30,356 bases of DNA, from IMG/VR virus record IMGVR_UViG_3300042731_005932, positions 1 to 30,356 of that record; one strand, written 5' to 3'. The stretch is from a virus. Below are positions 23,265-30,356 of this stretch, piece after piece; positions within the stretch are counted from its first letter, which is position 1; each line of letters starts with the position of its first letter. A program made the translations under genes and the position numbers. The notes beneath the pieces were generated by a model. That model was not told where the DNA came from and did no database searches. It saw only the letters and a list, made by a program, of their open reading frames with translations.

Positions 23265-26081
23265 ATGGCAACATTACAAAGGTATATTTCTATTGGAGCA
23301 GATGATGGGTATAGTAATGGCACAAGTTCGTTTAATAATAATTATAATTTTGTTCATATATCTCCATATTTTAATTACGAAGGATTTTGGAGATTTCAAA
23401 GCATTGGAATAGATCAAGGTTCAACGATCTCTAGTGCTACTATAACTTTTACAGAATACTCATCTACTGATCCAGAAGATGTTAGTTCAGATTTTTATGG
23501 TGCTGATGCTGACAATCAAGCTGCGCCAACAAATTATAGTGAGTTTGCAGCTTTATCAAAAACTACAGCAACAACAGCAAAAACATGGACGTCATTTTCT
23601 GTTGATGTAACAAGTATAATCCAAGAAATCATTAATAGAGGTTCTTGGGTTGCTGGGAATGCTTTGTTGGTCTTCACTGATAATTCTAGTGGTGGTATTG
23701 GTGACAAAGTTCAACTTGATTCGTACGATTATAGCGAAACAGATACGTTGCTAACCATAACTGGAAGTTTTAACTTAAATGAATCAATATCAATAACAAA
23801 AACAAATATTAGTATTGACACACAAAATGTAATTGTAGATGCTGGAAGTGCTGATGTTTCAGTGCCGACAACAAAAACTAATATTTCTTTAGATATTCAA
23901 ACAGTTACAATGTCTACTGATATTGGTGTTAGTACAACAAAAACTAATATTTCTATAAATAGTAAAGATGTAACTATCTCTACAATTAAAAATGTGAGTA
24001 ACTCTTTAACAAAAACTAATATATCAATAAACACAAAGATAGTAGAGATAGCTACTGTTAAAAGTACAAATAATCTTGTAACAAAAAGTGATATACAAAT
24101 TAATACGCAAGATGTTAGCATATCAGTTACAAAGAATATTAGTGAATCAATTATAAAGACTAATGTATCAGTTAACACAAAAACAGTTGGTATTGTAATC
24201 GATAAAAATGTATTAGTTACAAAAACTAATATTGCTATTAGTGCAGAAAATGTAAGTATAATAGCTATTAAAAACATTAATGAATCTGTCATAAAAAGTA
24301 ATGTAAGTATTGATTCGCAAGATATTAATATTATTTTTGGCTTTTTAGAAAATTTAGTTAAAACTGGTATAACGATAGATGCTCAAGATGTTGTTACATT
24401 GATTGCAAAAAATATAAATTTAACTAAAACTAATATTTTAATCAATACTAAAAATGTCAATATAGGTACTGCAACAAATATTGTAATAACAAAAAATAAT
24501 GTTACTTTAAATACACAAAATGCAAATATTGATGTTACTAAAAATGTGTCAATAAACGTTGAAAAAACAAATGTATCTATTAACACAAAAAATGTTAATA
24601 TCAATGTAGGTAATGTTGTTTCATTAACTAAAAGCAATATTTCTATTGATACAAATAGCGTAGGTATAGAAGCTATTAAAAATGCTAATATTGATGTTGA
24701 TAAAACAGGTATTAGTATTAATACAAAGGACATTATAATTAGTTTTGCTAAAAATTTGAGTATAGACAAAACAAACATATTAGTAAATACTAAAGATGTT
24801 AATATTCAGGTGTATGCTAATATTAATACCACTAAAACCAATGTAAGTATTGATACAAAAAATGTTACACTTAATATTAATAAAAATATTTTATTAATCA
24901 AAACTAATATTCCTTTATATGTACAGGACGTAGTAATTGGTGTTGGAAGAAATATTGAAACAACAAAAACAAATATAGGCATTGATATCAAAGATGTTTC
25001 TTTACAAACATATATTAATAACAATGTCAATAAAACAAATATTGATATCAACATAAAAGATGTTGGAATTAATATTGATAAAAATATTTTGTTAACCAAA
25101 AGCGGCATTGACATTAGCACAAAAGATGTTGGAGTTAATATTGGCTATGGCATAATAACTAATTTATCAAATATTAACATAAATACTAAGGATATTTTAG
25201 TAAGTACTGGACTTGATGAAGTTTTGGACATTACTAAAAGTAATATAAATATAAGTAATGAAACAGTTAGTTTGAGTATAGATAAAATTTTATCATTAAT
25301 TAAAAGCAATATTTCTATTGATGCAAAAGATATTAATATTCAAGTGTATGCTAATATTGTTACTACTAAAACTAACATAAGTACCAATGCAAAAGATGTT
25401 ACAATTTGTGTTGACAAAAATATTTTATTAACCAAAACTAATATTTCTTTAAATGCAAAAAATGCAATAACTAATATTGAAAAAAATATCAATATTGAAA
25501 AAGCAAATATAAATGTTAATACAAAAAATGTTTCTTTAAAATTATATATTAATAACAATGTAAGTAAAACAAATGTTAATATTAATACAAAAGATGTTAC
25601 AATTGGTATTAATAAAAATATTTTATTAGATTTAACTAATATATTAATAAATACAAAAAATGTAAACAATAATGTAAGTTATAATAATATTATTAATTTA
25701 TCAAATGTTAGTGTCAATGCAAAAGTTGTTATAATAAGTATTAGTAAAAGTATAAATATTATAAAAAGTAACATTAACATAAATAGCAAAGTAGTTGATA
25801 TTAATATTAGTAAAACTTTATTATTAACAAAGAGTAACATTGCTATTAGTGCAAGCAATATTAGTGTAAGCACTAATACATCTGGATGGGTTAATATACG
25901 TATTGATAAAACTAATATTGATATTAATACAAAAAATGCCTATTTAGTCTTAAACATAATAAATGTGTTAACTAAAACTAATGTTGATATTAATCAATCA
26001 AATGCGGAATGTTACATTAAATATAGCAAACATTATTTTACCTTTTATAGGAAAATGAATTTTGTGAAAAAAGGAGTATGA
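23265..26081 (+). CDS. Giant repetitive surface protein: DNRLRE-like head plus 33 repeats
   Basis: 938 residues; start ATG 23265 follows TAGGTGA (the frame also has a GTG at 23256). Residues about 1-170 form a beta sandwich of the DNRLRE/carbohydrate-binding type (GFWRFQSIGIDQGSTISSATITF, WTSFSVDVTSIIQEIINRG, ALLVFTDN). From residue about 178 to 925 the chain is 33 diverged repeats of about 22 residues with consensus TKTNISIDTKDVTIxVxKNI, two beta strands per unit. This predicts a long beta solenoid or string of small strands, probably a fibre. The tail YFTFYRKMNFVKKG is aromatic and basic. No cysteine framework or transmembrane segment. Confidence 0.8.
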   Translation: MATLQRYISIGADDGYSNGTSSFNNNYNFVHISPYFNYEGFWRFQSIGIDQGSTISSATITFTEYSSTDPEDVSSDFYGADADNQAAPTNYSEFAALSKTTATTAKTWTSFSVDVTSIIQEIINRGSWVAGNALLVFTDNSSGGIGDKVQLDSYDYSETDTLLTITGSFNLNESISITKTNISIDTQNVIVDAGSADVSVPTTKTNISLDIQTVTMSTDIGVSTTKTNISINSKDVTISTIKNVSNSLTKTNISINTKIVEIATVKSTNNLVTKSDIQINTQDVSISVTKNISESIIKTNVSVNTKTVGIVIDKNVLVTKTNIAISAENVSIIAIKNINESVIKSNVSIDSQDINIIFGFLENLVKTGITIDAQDVVTLIAKNINLTKTNILINTKNVNIGTATNIVITKNNVTLNTQNANIDVTKNVSINVEKTNVSINTKNVNINVGNVVSLTKSNISIDTNSVGIEAIKNANIDVDKTGISINTKDIIISFAKNLSIDKTNILVNTKDVNIQVYANINTTKTNVSIDTKNVTLNINKNILLIKTNIPLYVQDVVIGVGRNIETTKTNIGIDIKDVSLQTYINNNVNKTNIDINIKDVGINIDKNILLTKSGIDISTKDVGVNIGYGIITNLSNININTKDILVSTGLDEVLDITKSNINISNETVSLSIDKILSLIKSNISIDAKDINIQVYANIVTTKTNISTNAKDVTICVDKNILLTKTNISLNAKNAITNIEKNINIEKANINVNTKNVSLKLYINNNVSKTNVNINTKDVTIGINKNILLDLTNILINTKNVNNNVSYNNIINLSNVSVNAKVVIISISKSINIIKSNININSKVVDINISKTLLLTKSNIAISASNISVSTNTSGWVNIRIDKTNIDINTKNAYLVLNIINVLTKTNVDINQSNAECYIKYSKHYFTFYRKMNFVKKGV
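23796..26036 (+). repeat. 33 coding repeats of about 66 bp
   Basis: Units are 22 codons in most cases, 24 to 26 in several early ones and unit 31. DNA identity between units is low while the protein pattern K-[TS]-N-[IV] ... [DN]-[VI] is kept, so the array is old and selected. Some neighbours are closer: GVNIDKNILLTKS-like and IQVYANI-TTKTN-like units recur, evidence of later block duplication. Confidence 0.85.
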
Positions 26082-26082
26082 A

Positions 26083-26382
26083 ATGGATAGGTTTTTGAAA
26101 CAACCAAGTGAAAAGTTTACAATAACTGTGAATTTTGCTAGTGTATTGACAGATGAAACTATTAGTTCATATATTATTACTTGTACTGATTTGAGTGACG
26201 ATTCTGACTCTTCTTCTGTAATAATTGATTCAGATTCAAATACAACAAATACAGTTTCTATAAAAGTAAAAGCAGGACTTGATGGAGAAAATCATAAAAT
26301 TACTGTTAAAATAACTACTTCTGATTCTAATATTTTTGAAGAAGATATATTAATGAAAGTGAGAGAAGATAATGTATTGTAG
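26083..26382 (+). CDS. Small Ig-like structural protein
   Basis: 99 residues, AAAGGAG ribosome binding site overlapping the end of the repeat protein. One beta sandwich: FLKQPSEKFTITVNFASVLTDETISSYIITC, then TVSIKVKAGLDGENHKITVKITTSDSNIFEEDILMKV. This is a common phage Ig-like module found before DUF1320-type connector genes. Likely a capsid or neck surface protein. It overlaps the next gene. Confidence 0.7.
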   Translation: MDRFLKQPSEKFTITVNFASVLTDETISSYIITCTDLSDDSDSSSVIIDSDSNTTNTVSIKVKAGLDGENHKITVKITTSDSNIFEEDILMKVREDNVL

Positions 26383-26818
26383 TATAAGCGATGTTCAAAG
26401 TTTAATTAAATGGACTACTTTTACAACTACAAGCAAAGTTAATACTAATGATGTTGCAGATTTTATACTAGAGGCTGATGCTTTAATAAATGGGAGAATT
26501 GCTTTAATTTACAATACTCCAATAACCAATGTTGATGATGTAGAAATATTAAAATTTATATCTACAAGGCTAGCAGCTTATGAGGTTGCTAAAGTTTTAG
26601 TTATGCAAACCGCTGGCAAAATGCCAGAAATTGCTTATAGTTGGAAAAATAGTGCCGACAAAAGAATAATGCAAATTATATCTCGTGATCTTATATTGCC
26701 TAATTCGACTGAAAAAGATAGCACAAATGGATTATATTCTTTTACAAGCCATGGAAATTCTGATAATGATTATGAAGATACTGAGCCGGTTTGGAAGTTA
26801 GAAACGGAGCAATGGTAA
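26372..26818 (+). CDS. DUF1320 (Mu gp36-like) head-tail connector protein
   Basis: 148 residues. Family pattern: MYCSISDVQSLI, DVADFILEADALINGRIALIYNTPI, LKFISTRLAAYEVAKVLVMQ, DKRIMQIISRDLIL. In Mu-like phages this helical protein lies between head and tail genes and is proposed to close the neck below the portal. The start overlaps the preceding gene by 11 bases. Confidence 0.85.
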   Translation: MYCSISDVQSLIKWTTFTTTSKVNTNDVADFILEADALINGRIALIYNTPITNVDDVEILKFISTRLAAYEVAKVLVMQTAGKMPEIAYSWKNSADKRIMQIISRDLILPNSTEKDSTNGLYSFTSHGNSDNDYEDTEPVWKLETEQW

Positions 26819-26819
26819 T

Positions 26820-27290
26820 ATGTTTAGATTAAGATTTGATGTTGATGGTGATGTTCAATTATCAAGATATTTGGATATTATGGCAGATCATTTACAAGAT
26901 TTTAGGCCTTTATTTGAAGATATAGCAGATGATTTCAGAGAAACTGAAAAAGGTATATTTAGCTCTGAAGGTGCTTTTGAAGGCAATTCTAGGTGGAAGC
27001 CATTATCACCAGCATATAAAGCTATTAAGGACAAACAATTCCCAGGCAAGCCAATATTGCAACGACGTGGTGATTTAATGCAGTCATTGACAAGTATAGG
27101 AGGTAATCATGTTAACCATGTGTCATCTAATAGTTTGGAAATTGGTACAAAAGATCCAAAGGCGGTATTTCATCAGCGAGGCACTAGCAAAATGCCTCAA
27201 AGAAAAGTTGTAAGCTTAACAGCAGCACAAAAGCGTAGATGGACCAGACTTGCATTTGAATATATTTTTGAGCATGGAGGTAGTACATGA
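26820..27290 (+). CDS. Mu gpG-like tail completion / virion morphogenesis protein
   Basis: 156 residues. Matches the phage virion morphogenesis family: IMADHLQDFRPLFEDIADDFRETEKGIFSSEG, then FEGNSRWKPLSPAYKAIKDKQFPGKPILQRRGDLMQSLT, FHQRGTSKMPQRKVVSL. These proteins are needed to join or finish the tail. The ATG begins 1 base after the upstream stop and its end overlaps the next gene by 4 bases (ATGA). Confidence 0.88.
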   Translation: MFRLRFDVDGDVQLSRYLDIMADHLQDFRPLFEDIADDFRETEKGIFSSEGAFEGNSRWKPLSPAYKAIKDKQFPGKPILQRRGDLMQSLTSIGGNHVNHVSSNSLEIGTKDPKAVFHQRGTSKMPQRKVVSLTAAQKRRWTRLAFEYIFEHGGST

Positions 27291-27757
27291 ATCCTGAATA
27301 TGCCTTAAATTCAATTAAATATTATCTTATTGCTAATATAAATAGTGTTGTTGATACGGTTGAAACGGAGGCTAGTGCCTCAACTAACGCTCCGACAATT
27401 GAAAGTTTTAAAATAGGAAGCTACTTGCCAACTGAGTTAGACGAATTTCCAGCCGTGCTAATTAAAGCTCAGAAAACGTCTGATAAGCAAGACGACTACG
27501 AACATCAAGAAAGGCGCTTAAACTTTGAAATACAGGTTTGGTGCGTTAACATAGATGCTGATGAGCTGCAAAGATTTATTTGTAGATATACAGAAGCAGT
27601 AGTAAGAGTATTAAGAAATGAAAACAATTGGAAAAATAGTTTACATTCTCCTAAAATTGGAGATGCGACAATAAGTGATTTATTTGAAGTAGATCATGGA
27701 TTAGCGCAAGGTTCTCAAATTTTAGGTTCAATAGATTATATAATTTCGAATTATTAA
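27287..27757 (+). CDS. Tail terminator-like protein
   Basis: 156 residues, overlapping the tail-completion gene. Mixed alpha/beta with PAVLIKAQKTSDKQDDYEHQERRLNFEIQVWCVNIDADELQ, the pattern of phage tail-terminator or minor tail proteins that cap the tail tube. Its position directly before the tube gene agrees. The family assignment is by context plus this strand order rather than by a unique motif. Confidence 0.65.
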   Translation: MNPEYALNSIKYYLIANINSVVDTVETEASASTNAPTIESFKIGSYLPTELDEFPAVLIKAQKTSDKQDDYEHQERRLNFEIQVWCVNIDADELQRFICRYTEAVVRVLRNENNWKNSLHSPKIGDATISDLFEVDHGLAQGSQILGSIDYIISNY

Positions 27758-27774
27758 AGAGAGGAGTTGATTTT

Positions 27775-28650
27775 ATGGCAACACCTAGTAAAATACATGT
27801 AGGAGCTGGAAACGTAGTTTTAAATCCAGATTCAGTCCCTATTGATTTAGGATTAACATCAGAAGGAGCTACTTTTAAATATAATGGCGAACTAGAACCA
27901 ATTAAAACTGATCAATATTTAGCACCGGTCGGATACTATATTCCTGGCGAAGAGTGTTCTTTTGAAACAATTTTAAGCGAAAGTGGAGCTACTGCTTTTA
28001 AATATGCAATTGGCGGTGGAACAATAACAACTCAAGCACCAGATGCAGGTCAAGTCGGATATGATAAAATCCCTTTTGGCGGTCAAACCGTGCTTACAGA
28101 TTATGTATTAGAATATAGAGCGCCAAAACGTACTAATAGAAGCTTATATTTAAGATTAAGATTGTTAAAAGTAAATATAAGTCCTAATTTAGAACCACAA
28201 TTCCTAAAAGATGGCTCAATGGGATTTAAATTTACCGCTATGGCTGTATGCGACACCACTCAAAGTGCTGGTGAGCAACTAGGATACTGGATGGAAGAAA
28301 CTGCCGCAGCTACAGATGGTAGTCCTGCTACATTGGAAACTAGTAGTATTGTACCAGGTGATGGGGCATCTGGAATTGCGGTTGATACAACTATTGTCGT
28401 TACGTTTAATAGAGATATTCATCCTGATAGCGTTAATGATGGTAATTTTGTTTTGACTGAAGATGACGGTACAATAGTAACTACTACTGTTTCTCAAACA
28501 GATACTGACGAAGTTACTATTACACCAAGCTCTGATTTGTCAGCAAGTACTACAACTTATCTAGTATCAGTATCTGAGAATTGTCGTGCATTGGATGATT
28601 ACTCCAAGATGGCTGTAACAGAAATCTTTGACTTTACAACAGTAGCCTAG
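27775..28650 (+). CDS. Tail tube protein with a C-terminal SbsA/Big_5 Ig domain
   Basis: 291 residues, AGAGAGGAG ribosome binding site. Residues 1 to about 180 have tail-tube character (GAGNVVLNPDSVPIDLGLTSEGATFKY, GYYIPGEECSFETILSE, PFGGQTVLTDYVLEYRA, KFTAMAVCD). Residues about 185-291 are an Ig-like SbsA domain (VPGDGASGIAVDTTIVVTFN, DEVTITPSSDLSASTTTYLVSV, EIFDFTTV). The tube polymerises along the tape measure; the extra domain would decorate the tail surface, perhaps binding host glycans. Confidence 0.82.
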   Translation: MATPSKIHVGAGNVVLNPDSVPIDLGLTSEGATFKYNGELEPIKTDQYLAPVGYYIPGEECSFETILSESGATAFKYAIGGGTITTQAPDAGQVGYDKIPFGGQTVLTDYVLEYRAPKRTNRSLYLRLRLLKVNISPNLEPQFLKDGSMGFKFTAMAVCDTTQSAGEQLGYWMEETAAATDGSPATLETSSIVPGDGASGIAVDTTIVVTFNRDIHPDSVNDGNFVLTEDDGTIVTTTVSQTDTDEVTITPSSDLSASTTTYLVSVSENCRALDDYSKMAVTEIFDFTTVA

Positions 28651-28667
28651 TTAGTAGTTATATGATT

Positions 28668-28683
28668 CCTTTGCCGGCAAAAG
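28668..28683. repeat. GCCGGC palindrome after the tail tube gene
   Basis: CCTTTGCCGGCAAAAG, with one T less than other copies. TATATAA begins 9 bases beyond the core, again the spacing of a -35-overlapping site and a -10 box. Confidence 0.7.
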
Positions 28684-28737
28684 AAAATATATAAAACAAT
28701 AAATAGATATAATGAATGGAAAGGATTTTAACAAAAA

Positions 28738-29175
28738 ATGACAAGAGAAGAAAAAGAAAAAGTATTTAAAAAAGTTGAACAAAGAAAAGAAAGAGATAAA
28801 TTAGTAAATAAAGGAGAAGTTGTCCCATTTGGTAACGACGCTATTACGATAAAAGCATTGTCCTGGAAGGCTTGCAATGATTTTGACGATGCACTTGTTG
28901 AAGCATTAACACAATTAGATCCTTTGATAAAATCTGATTTCATGAAAGAAGGATCTGAATTTTCACTAGCTGATATTTTAAAACAAATATCAGGCTTAAT
29001 AAGAGACGATTTGCCAAAGATTCTCGAAAGAGGAACTAATGGACATGTTACAATGGATACAATTATTGACATGGGGGCAACAAGGGACGATGTATTGAAA
29101 GCTATTGCAACATGTTTGACATGTAACTACGGCTATGTAAAAAACTTAATGACCCTAACCAAGGGATTGAAATAG
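28738..29175 (+). CDS. Tail assembly chaperone, short form (G)
   Basis: 145 residues, AAAGGAT ribosome binding site. Helical throughout, basic at the start (EKEKVFKKVEQRKERDKLV), then VPFGNDAITIKALSWKACNDF. It lies between tail tube and the place of the tape measure, the standard position of lambda G-like chaperones that coat the tape measure during tail assembly. Most ribosomes stop at 29175; some shift frame at 29139-29145 to make the long form. Confidence 0.82.
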   Translation: MTREEKEKVFKKVEQRKERDKLVNKGEVVPFGNDAITIKALSWKACNDFDDALVEALTQLDPLIKSDFMKEGSEFSLADILKQISGLIRDDLPKILERGTNGHVTMDTIIDMGATRDDVLKAIATCLTCNYGYVKNLMTLTKGLK

Positions 29176-29444
29176 GCCAAGAATTTGGTTGGGGTGGTGT
29201 ATTTGACATGATTATGTCTGAATATAATATCTCATTTTTAGATATACAAGAATTGACTAGAGAACAAATATTTTTAATGAAAGATAAAATTGAAAGTAGA
29301 TTGATACAAGAAAGAAAATTTCAAGCTAAGCTACATGGCGGAGAAATGAAGACTAATGGACTTGACACTGATGGAGCAATACCGATCGAGACCGCGATTG
29401 ATAAAGGGATTATACCAGTTAAAAGAAATTATGATAAAAGTTAA
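28738..29444 (+). CDS. Tail assembly chaperone, frameshifted long form (GT)
   Basis: join(28738..29145,29145..29444), about 235 residues. After the slip the -1 frame reads LNDPNQGIEIGQEFGWGGVF, then DMIMSEYNISFLDIQELTREQIF, continuous with the open frame to 29444. The ATG at 29208 lies within this and is not preceded by a good ribosome binding site, so a separate gene is unlikely. The T extension recruits tube subunits in lambda-like tails. Confidence 0.8.
29139..29194 (+). promoter_or_regulatory. -1 ribosomal frameshift signal: slippery AAAAAAC and stem
   Basis: The heptamer A-AAA-AAC (29139-29145) is in the correct phase with the G frame. After 7 bases, CCCTAACCAA (29153-29162) pairs with TTGGTTGGGG (29185-29194), ten pairs with one G-U. 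The stop of the short form lies in the loop. Heptamer, spacing and stem all fit known tail-chaperone frameshift sites. Confidence 0.8.
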
Positions 29445-29466
29445 AGCACCTTCACTCAGGTGCTTT
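29443..29466. terminator. Bidirectional terminator between the tail unit and the reverse cassette
   Basis: AAAGCACCT and AGGTGCTTT form a 9-bp stem with loop TCACTC. It overlaps the stop of the long chaperone form and the end of the reverse-strand gene, so it can end both convergent transcripts. Confidence 0.75.
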
Positions 29467-29670
29467 AATATATATACTGCAAAAATCATCAAAGCTAATG
29501 GCCAAAACTTTTAATAATATTATTATTTCAGCAAGCCGCAAACTACTATTTTCTATTTTTTTGCGCAATCCATACTCAGAAAGATCTAACTGTTTAGCTA
29601 GATCTTTAAAGTTTATATTGTAGATTATGTCTTTAATTAATAGTTTTGAGTTTAAATTAATTTTAATCAT
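29452..29670 (-). CDS. Small helix-turn-helix protein of the reverse-strand cassette
   Basis: 72 residues. NFKDLAKQLDLSEYGLRKKIENSSLRLAEIIILLKVLAISFDDF has the spacing of an XRE/Cro helix-turn-helix. AAAGGT ribosome binding site overlaps the stop of the upstream reverse gene, leaving a 4-base gap, so the two form an operon. It could repress the cassette promoter at 30089-30117 and act as the antitoxin-like or regulatory partner of the 126-residue protein. That is inference. Confidence 0.75.
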   Translation of the reverse strand: MIKINLNSKLLIKDIIYNINFKDLAKQLDLSEYGLRKKIENSSLRLAEIIILLKVLAISFDDFCSIYIKAPE

Positions 29671-29674
29671 TTTT

Positions 29675-30055
29675 TTACCTTTCTAGAAATATTTTTTTTA
29701 TTTGTTTTGCTTCTTTTATAACCAAATCTCTGTGTTTTTCGCTAGATAATTTTTCGCTAAATATGTCATGATTATGTATTCCCATTTCGCTTTCTTTAGT
29801 AATTTCTGTGATGAATTTTGATTCAATAAAATATCTGGCTGCTGAATAATCATTTAAATCCATATTCATCAATTTTTCATTTCTTTTTGCTCTTTTAATC
29901 CATTTTTGTGTATGTTCATTCATTGTCATATTCATATTTGCATACAATGTCTTTAATTCTAATCCAAATTGAACTCTGTAATTTACCTCTGGATAATTTC
30001 TTTTCATTTCTTTAGTATTTTTATGAGCTGTTTTGAATAATAATGATTTAGTCAT
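29675..30055 (-). CDS. Unknown 126-residue protein, first gene of the reverse-strand cassette
   Basis: Reverse strand, AAGGAGG ribosome binding site on that strand, strong promoter upstream. Helical and basic. The start, LLFKTAHKNTKEMKRNYPEVNYRVQFGLELKTLY, resembles a short motif seen at the ends of various small phage proteins (K..H..TK......YR.QFG..LK), whose function I do not know. The rest has charged helices (QKWIKRAKRNEKLM, HRDLVIKEAKQIKKIFL). With the helix-turn-helix gene it forms an independently expressed unit inside the tail operon. Confidence 0.7.
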   Translation of the reverse strand: MTKSLLFKTAHKNTKEMKRNYPEVNYRVQFGLELKTLYANMNMTMNEHTQKWIKRAKRNEKLMNMDLNDYSAARYFIESKFITEITKESEMGIHNHDIFSEKLSSEKHRDLVIKEAKQIKKIFLER

Positions 30056-30088
30056 TGTATGCTCCTCCTTGTTTTTTAGTATGTATAT

Positions 30089-30117
30089 ATAATACCATAA
30101 CTTTTTATTATTGTCAA
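30089..30117 (-). promoter_or_regulatory. Reverse-strand promoter of the cassette
   Basis: On the reverse strand TTGACA (30112-30117), 17 bases, then TATTAT (30089-30094). This is a near-consensus promoter about 33 bases from the start codon at 30055. Confidence 0.8.
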
Positions 30118-30132
30118 CAACTTTTTATTATT
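30099..30132. repeat. Direct repeats flanking the -35 box: candidate operator
   Basis: AACTTTTTATTATT occurs at 30099-30112 and 30119-30132, 20 bases apart (two helical turns), on either side of the -35 box. This arrangement fits cooperative binding of a small repressor such as the helix-turn-helix protein encoded by the cassette. Confidence 0.6.
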
Positions 30133-30204
30133 TTTATAAACTTTTTTTTTGTAGCTTAATATTTGGTTAAGTAGTTGTTCGGGATTATCGAATGACCGCT
30201 TTTC

Positions 30205-30220
30205 CTTTTGCCGGCATGGG
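30205..30220. repeat. GCCGGC palindrome before the terminal RHH gene
   Basis: CTTTTGCCGGCATGGG, with an intact left half and core and a diverged right end. TATATAA begins 15 bases beyond the core. Confidence 0.6.
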
Positions 30221-30288
30221 GAGAGATGGATATATAAGCATTGTAATATATTATAATATATGATAATATATATAAAGAGGTGATTATT

Positions 30289-30356
30289 ATGAAAGATTCA
30301 CAAATTAGAATCTTAATTGAAAAAGATTTAAAAATTAAATTTAAGAATTTTTGTAA
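30289..30356 (+). CDS. Ribbon-helix-helix protein, start only
   Basis: The gene runs off the right edge after 22 codons. MKDSQIRILIEKDLKIKFKN has the strand and first helix of Arc/CopG-type DNA-binding proteins. AGAGGTG is 8 bases upstream. It lies divergent from the reverse-strand cassette, so it may regulate that cassette or belong to the same insert; the tape-measure gene is expected further right. Confidence 0.65.
   Translation, partial: MKDSQIRILIEKDLKIKFKNFC

Noticed and set aside
23897-25873. Several long open frames on the reverse strand opposite the repeat protein
   Set aside because: They arise from the low-complexity AT-rich coding repeats, consist of Ile/Leu/Val runs and have no ribosome binding sites.
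23796-26036. Regularly spaced repeats that might suggest a CRISPR array or satellite DNA
   Set aside because: The 66-bp period is protein-coding, units diverge freely at DNA level and there are no constant repeats with unique spacers.
21380-26081. Diversity-generating retroelement acting on the surface proteins
   Set aside because: No reverse transcriptase gene and no template/variable repeat pair with adenine-specific differences are visible.
28279-28497. Reverse-strand frames inside head and tail genes
   Set aside because: They are shadows of well-supported forward genes and lack ribosome binding sites.
29208-29444. Separate 78-residue gene after the tail chaperone
   Set aside because: The frame is open upstream of 29208 to the slippery site and the protein pattern continues there, so it is better read as the frameshifted extension.
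1-30356. tRNA or rRNA genes
   Set aside because: Reading both strands I found no cloverleaf with a TTC-type loop and CCA end, and no rRNA-like sequence.

Overview
The window is about 30 kb of very AT-rich DNA from a tailed phage or prophage, most likely of a low-GC Bacillota (clostridial-type) host. This rests on strong AGGAGG ribosome binding sites (a recurring GGAGGATTAA leader), AGA/ATA-rich codon use and the protein families present. No integrase, lysis gene or host gene is in view. The head genes are of the Mu-like type and the tail genes include a frameshifted assembly chaperone, so the particle is inferred to be a long-tailed siphovirus with a Mu-like head.

Layout. 1-3320: an early region of small hypothetical genes behind the end of a larger gene that enters from the left. 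3435-5055: a TnpB transposon carrying a small ribbon-helix-helix (RHH) gene, inserted between the ribosome binding site and start codon of a RecD-like helicase gene (5064-7196). 7213-9437: small zinc-ribbon proteins, an XRE regulator, a Gam/Gp157-like coiled-coil protein and a CHC2 zinc-finger protein. 9774-10550 and 13144-13845: two Rha-type regulators on either side of the terminase genes (10901-12995). 13969-21282: a coiled-coil protein, DUF5662 protein, portal, MuF-type minor head protein, structural proteins, ChaB-protease-scaffold, decoration protein and major capsid protein. 21380-26081: virion surface proteins, including a beta-helix protein and one with 33 repeats of about 22 residues. 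26083-29444: head-tail connection, tail completion, tail tube and the G/GT chaperones. 29452-30132: a two-gene reverse-strand cassette with its own promoter and terminator, sitting where the tape-measure gene would be expected. The window ends inside another RHH gene.

Regulation seen directly. Two near-identical sigma70-type promoters (2808, 7763) start the early units. A consensus promoter precedes the first Rha gene. The second Rha gene has a leader of two long hairpins whose loops are complementary over 8 bases. A 16-bp palindrome with a GCCGGC core recurs five times, with degenerate copies, at or near gene borders. Translation devices include a -1 slippery site with a well-placed stem (29139-29194), a nested scaffold start (19323) and a MuF-type protein divided between two overlapping frames.

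Likeliest new biology: the kissing-hairpin leader at 13025-13139, the GCCGGC palindrome family, the RHH-tnpB element with a readable empty site, the 33-repeat surface protein, and the reverse-strand cassette in the tail operon.
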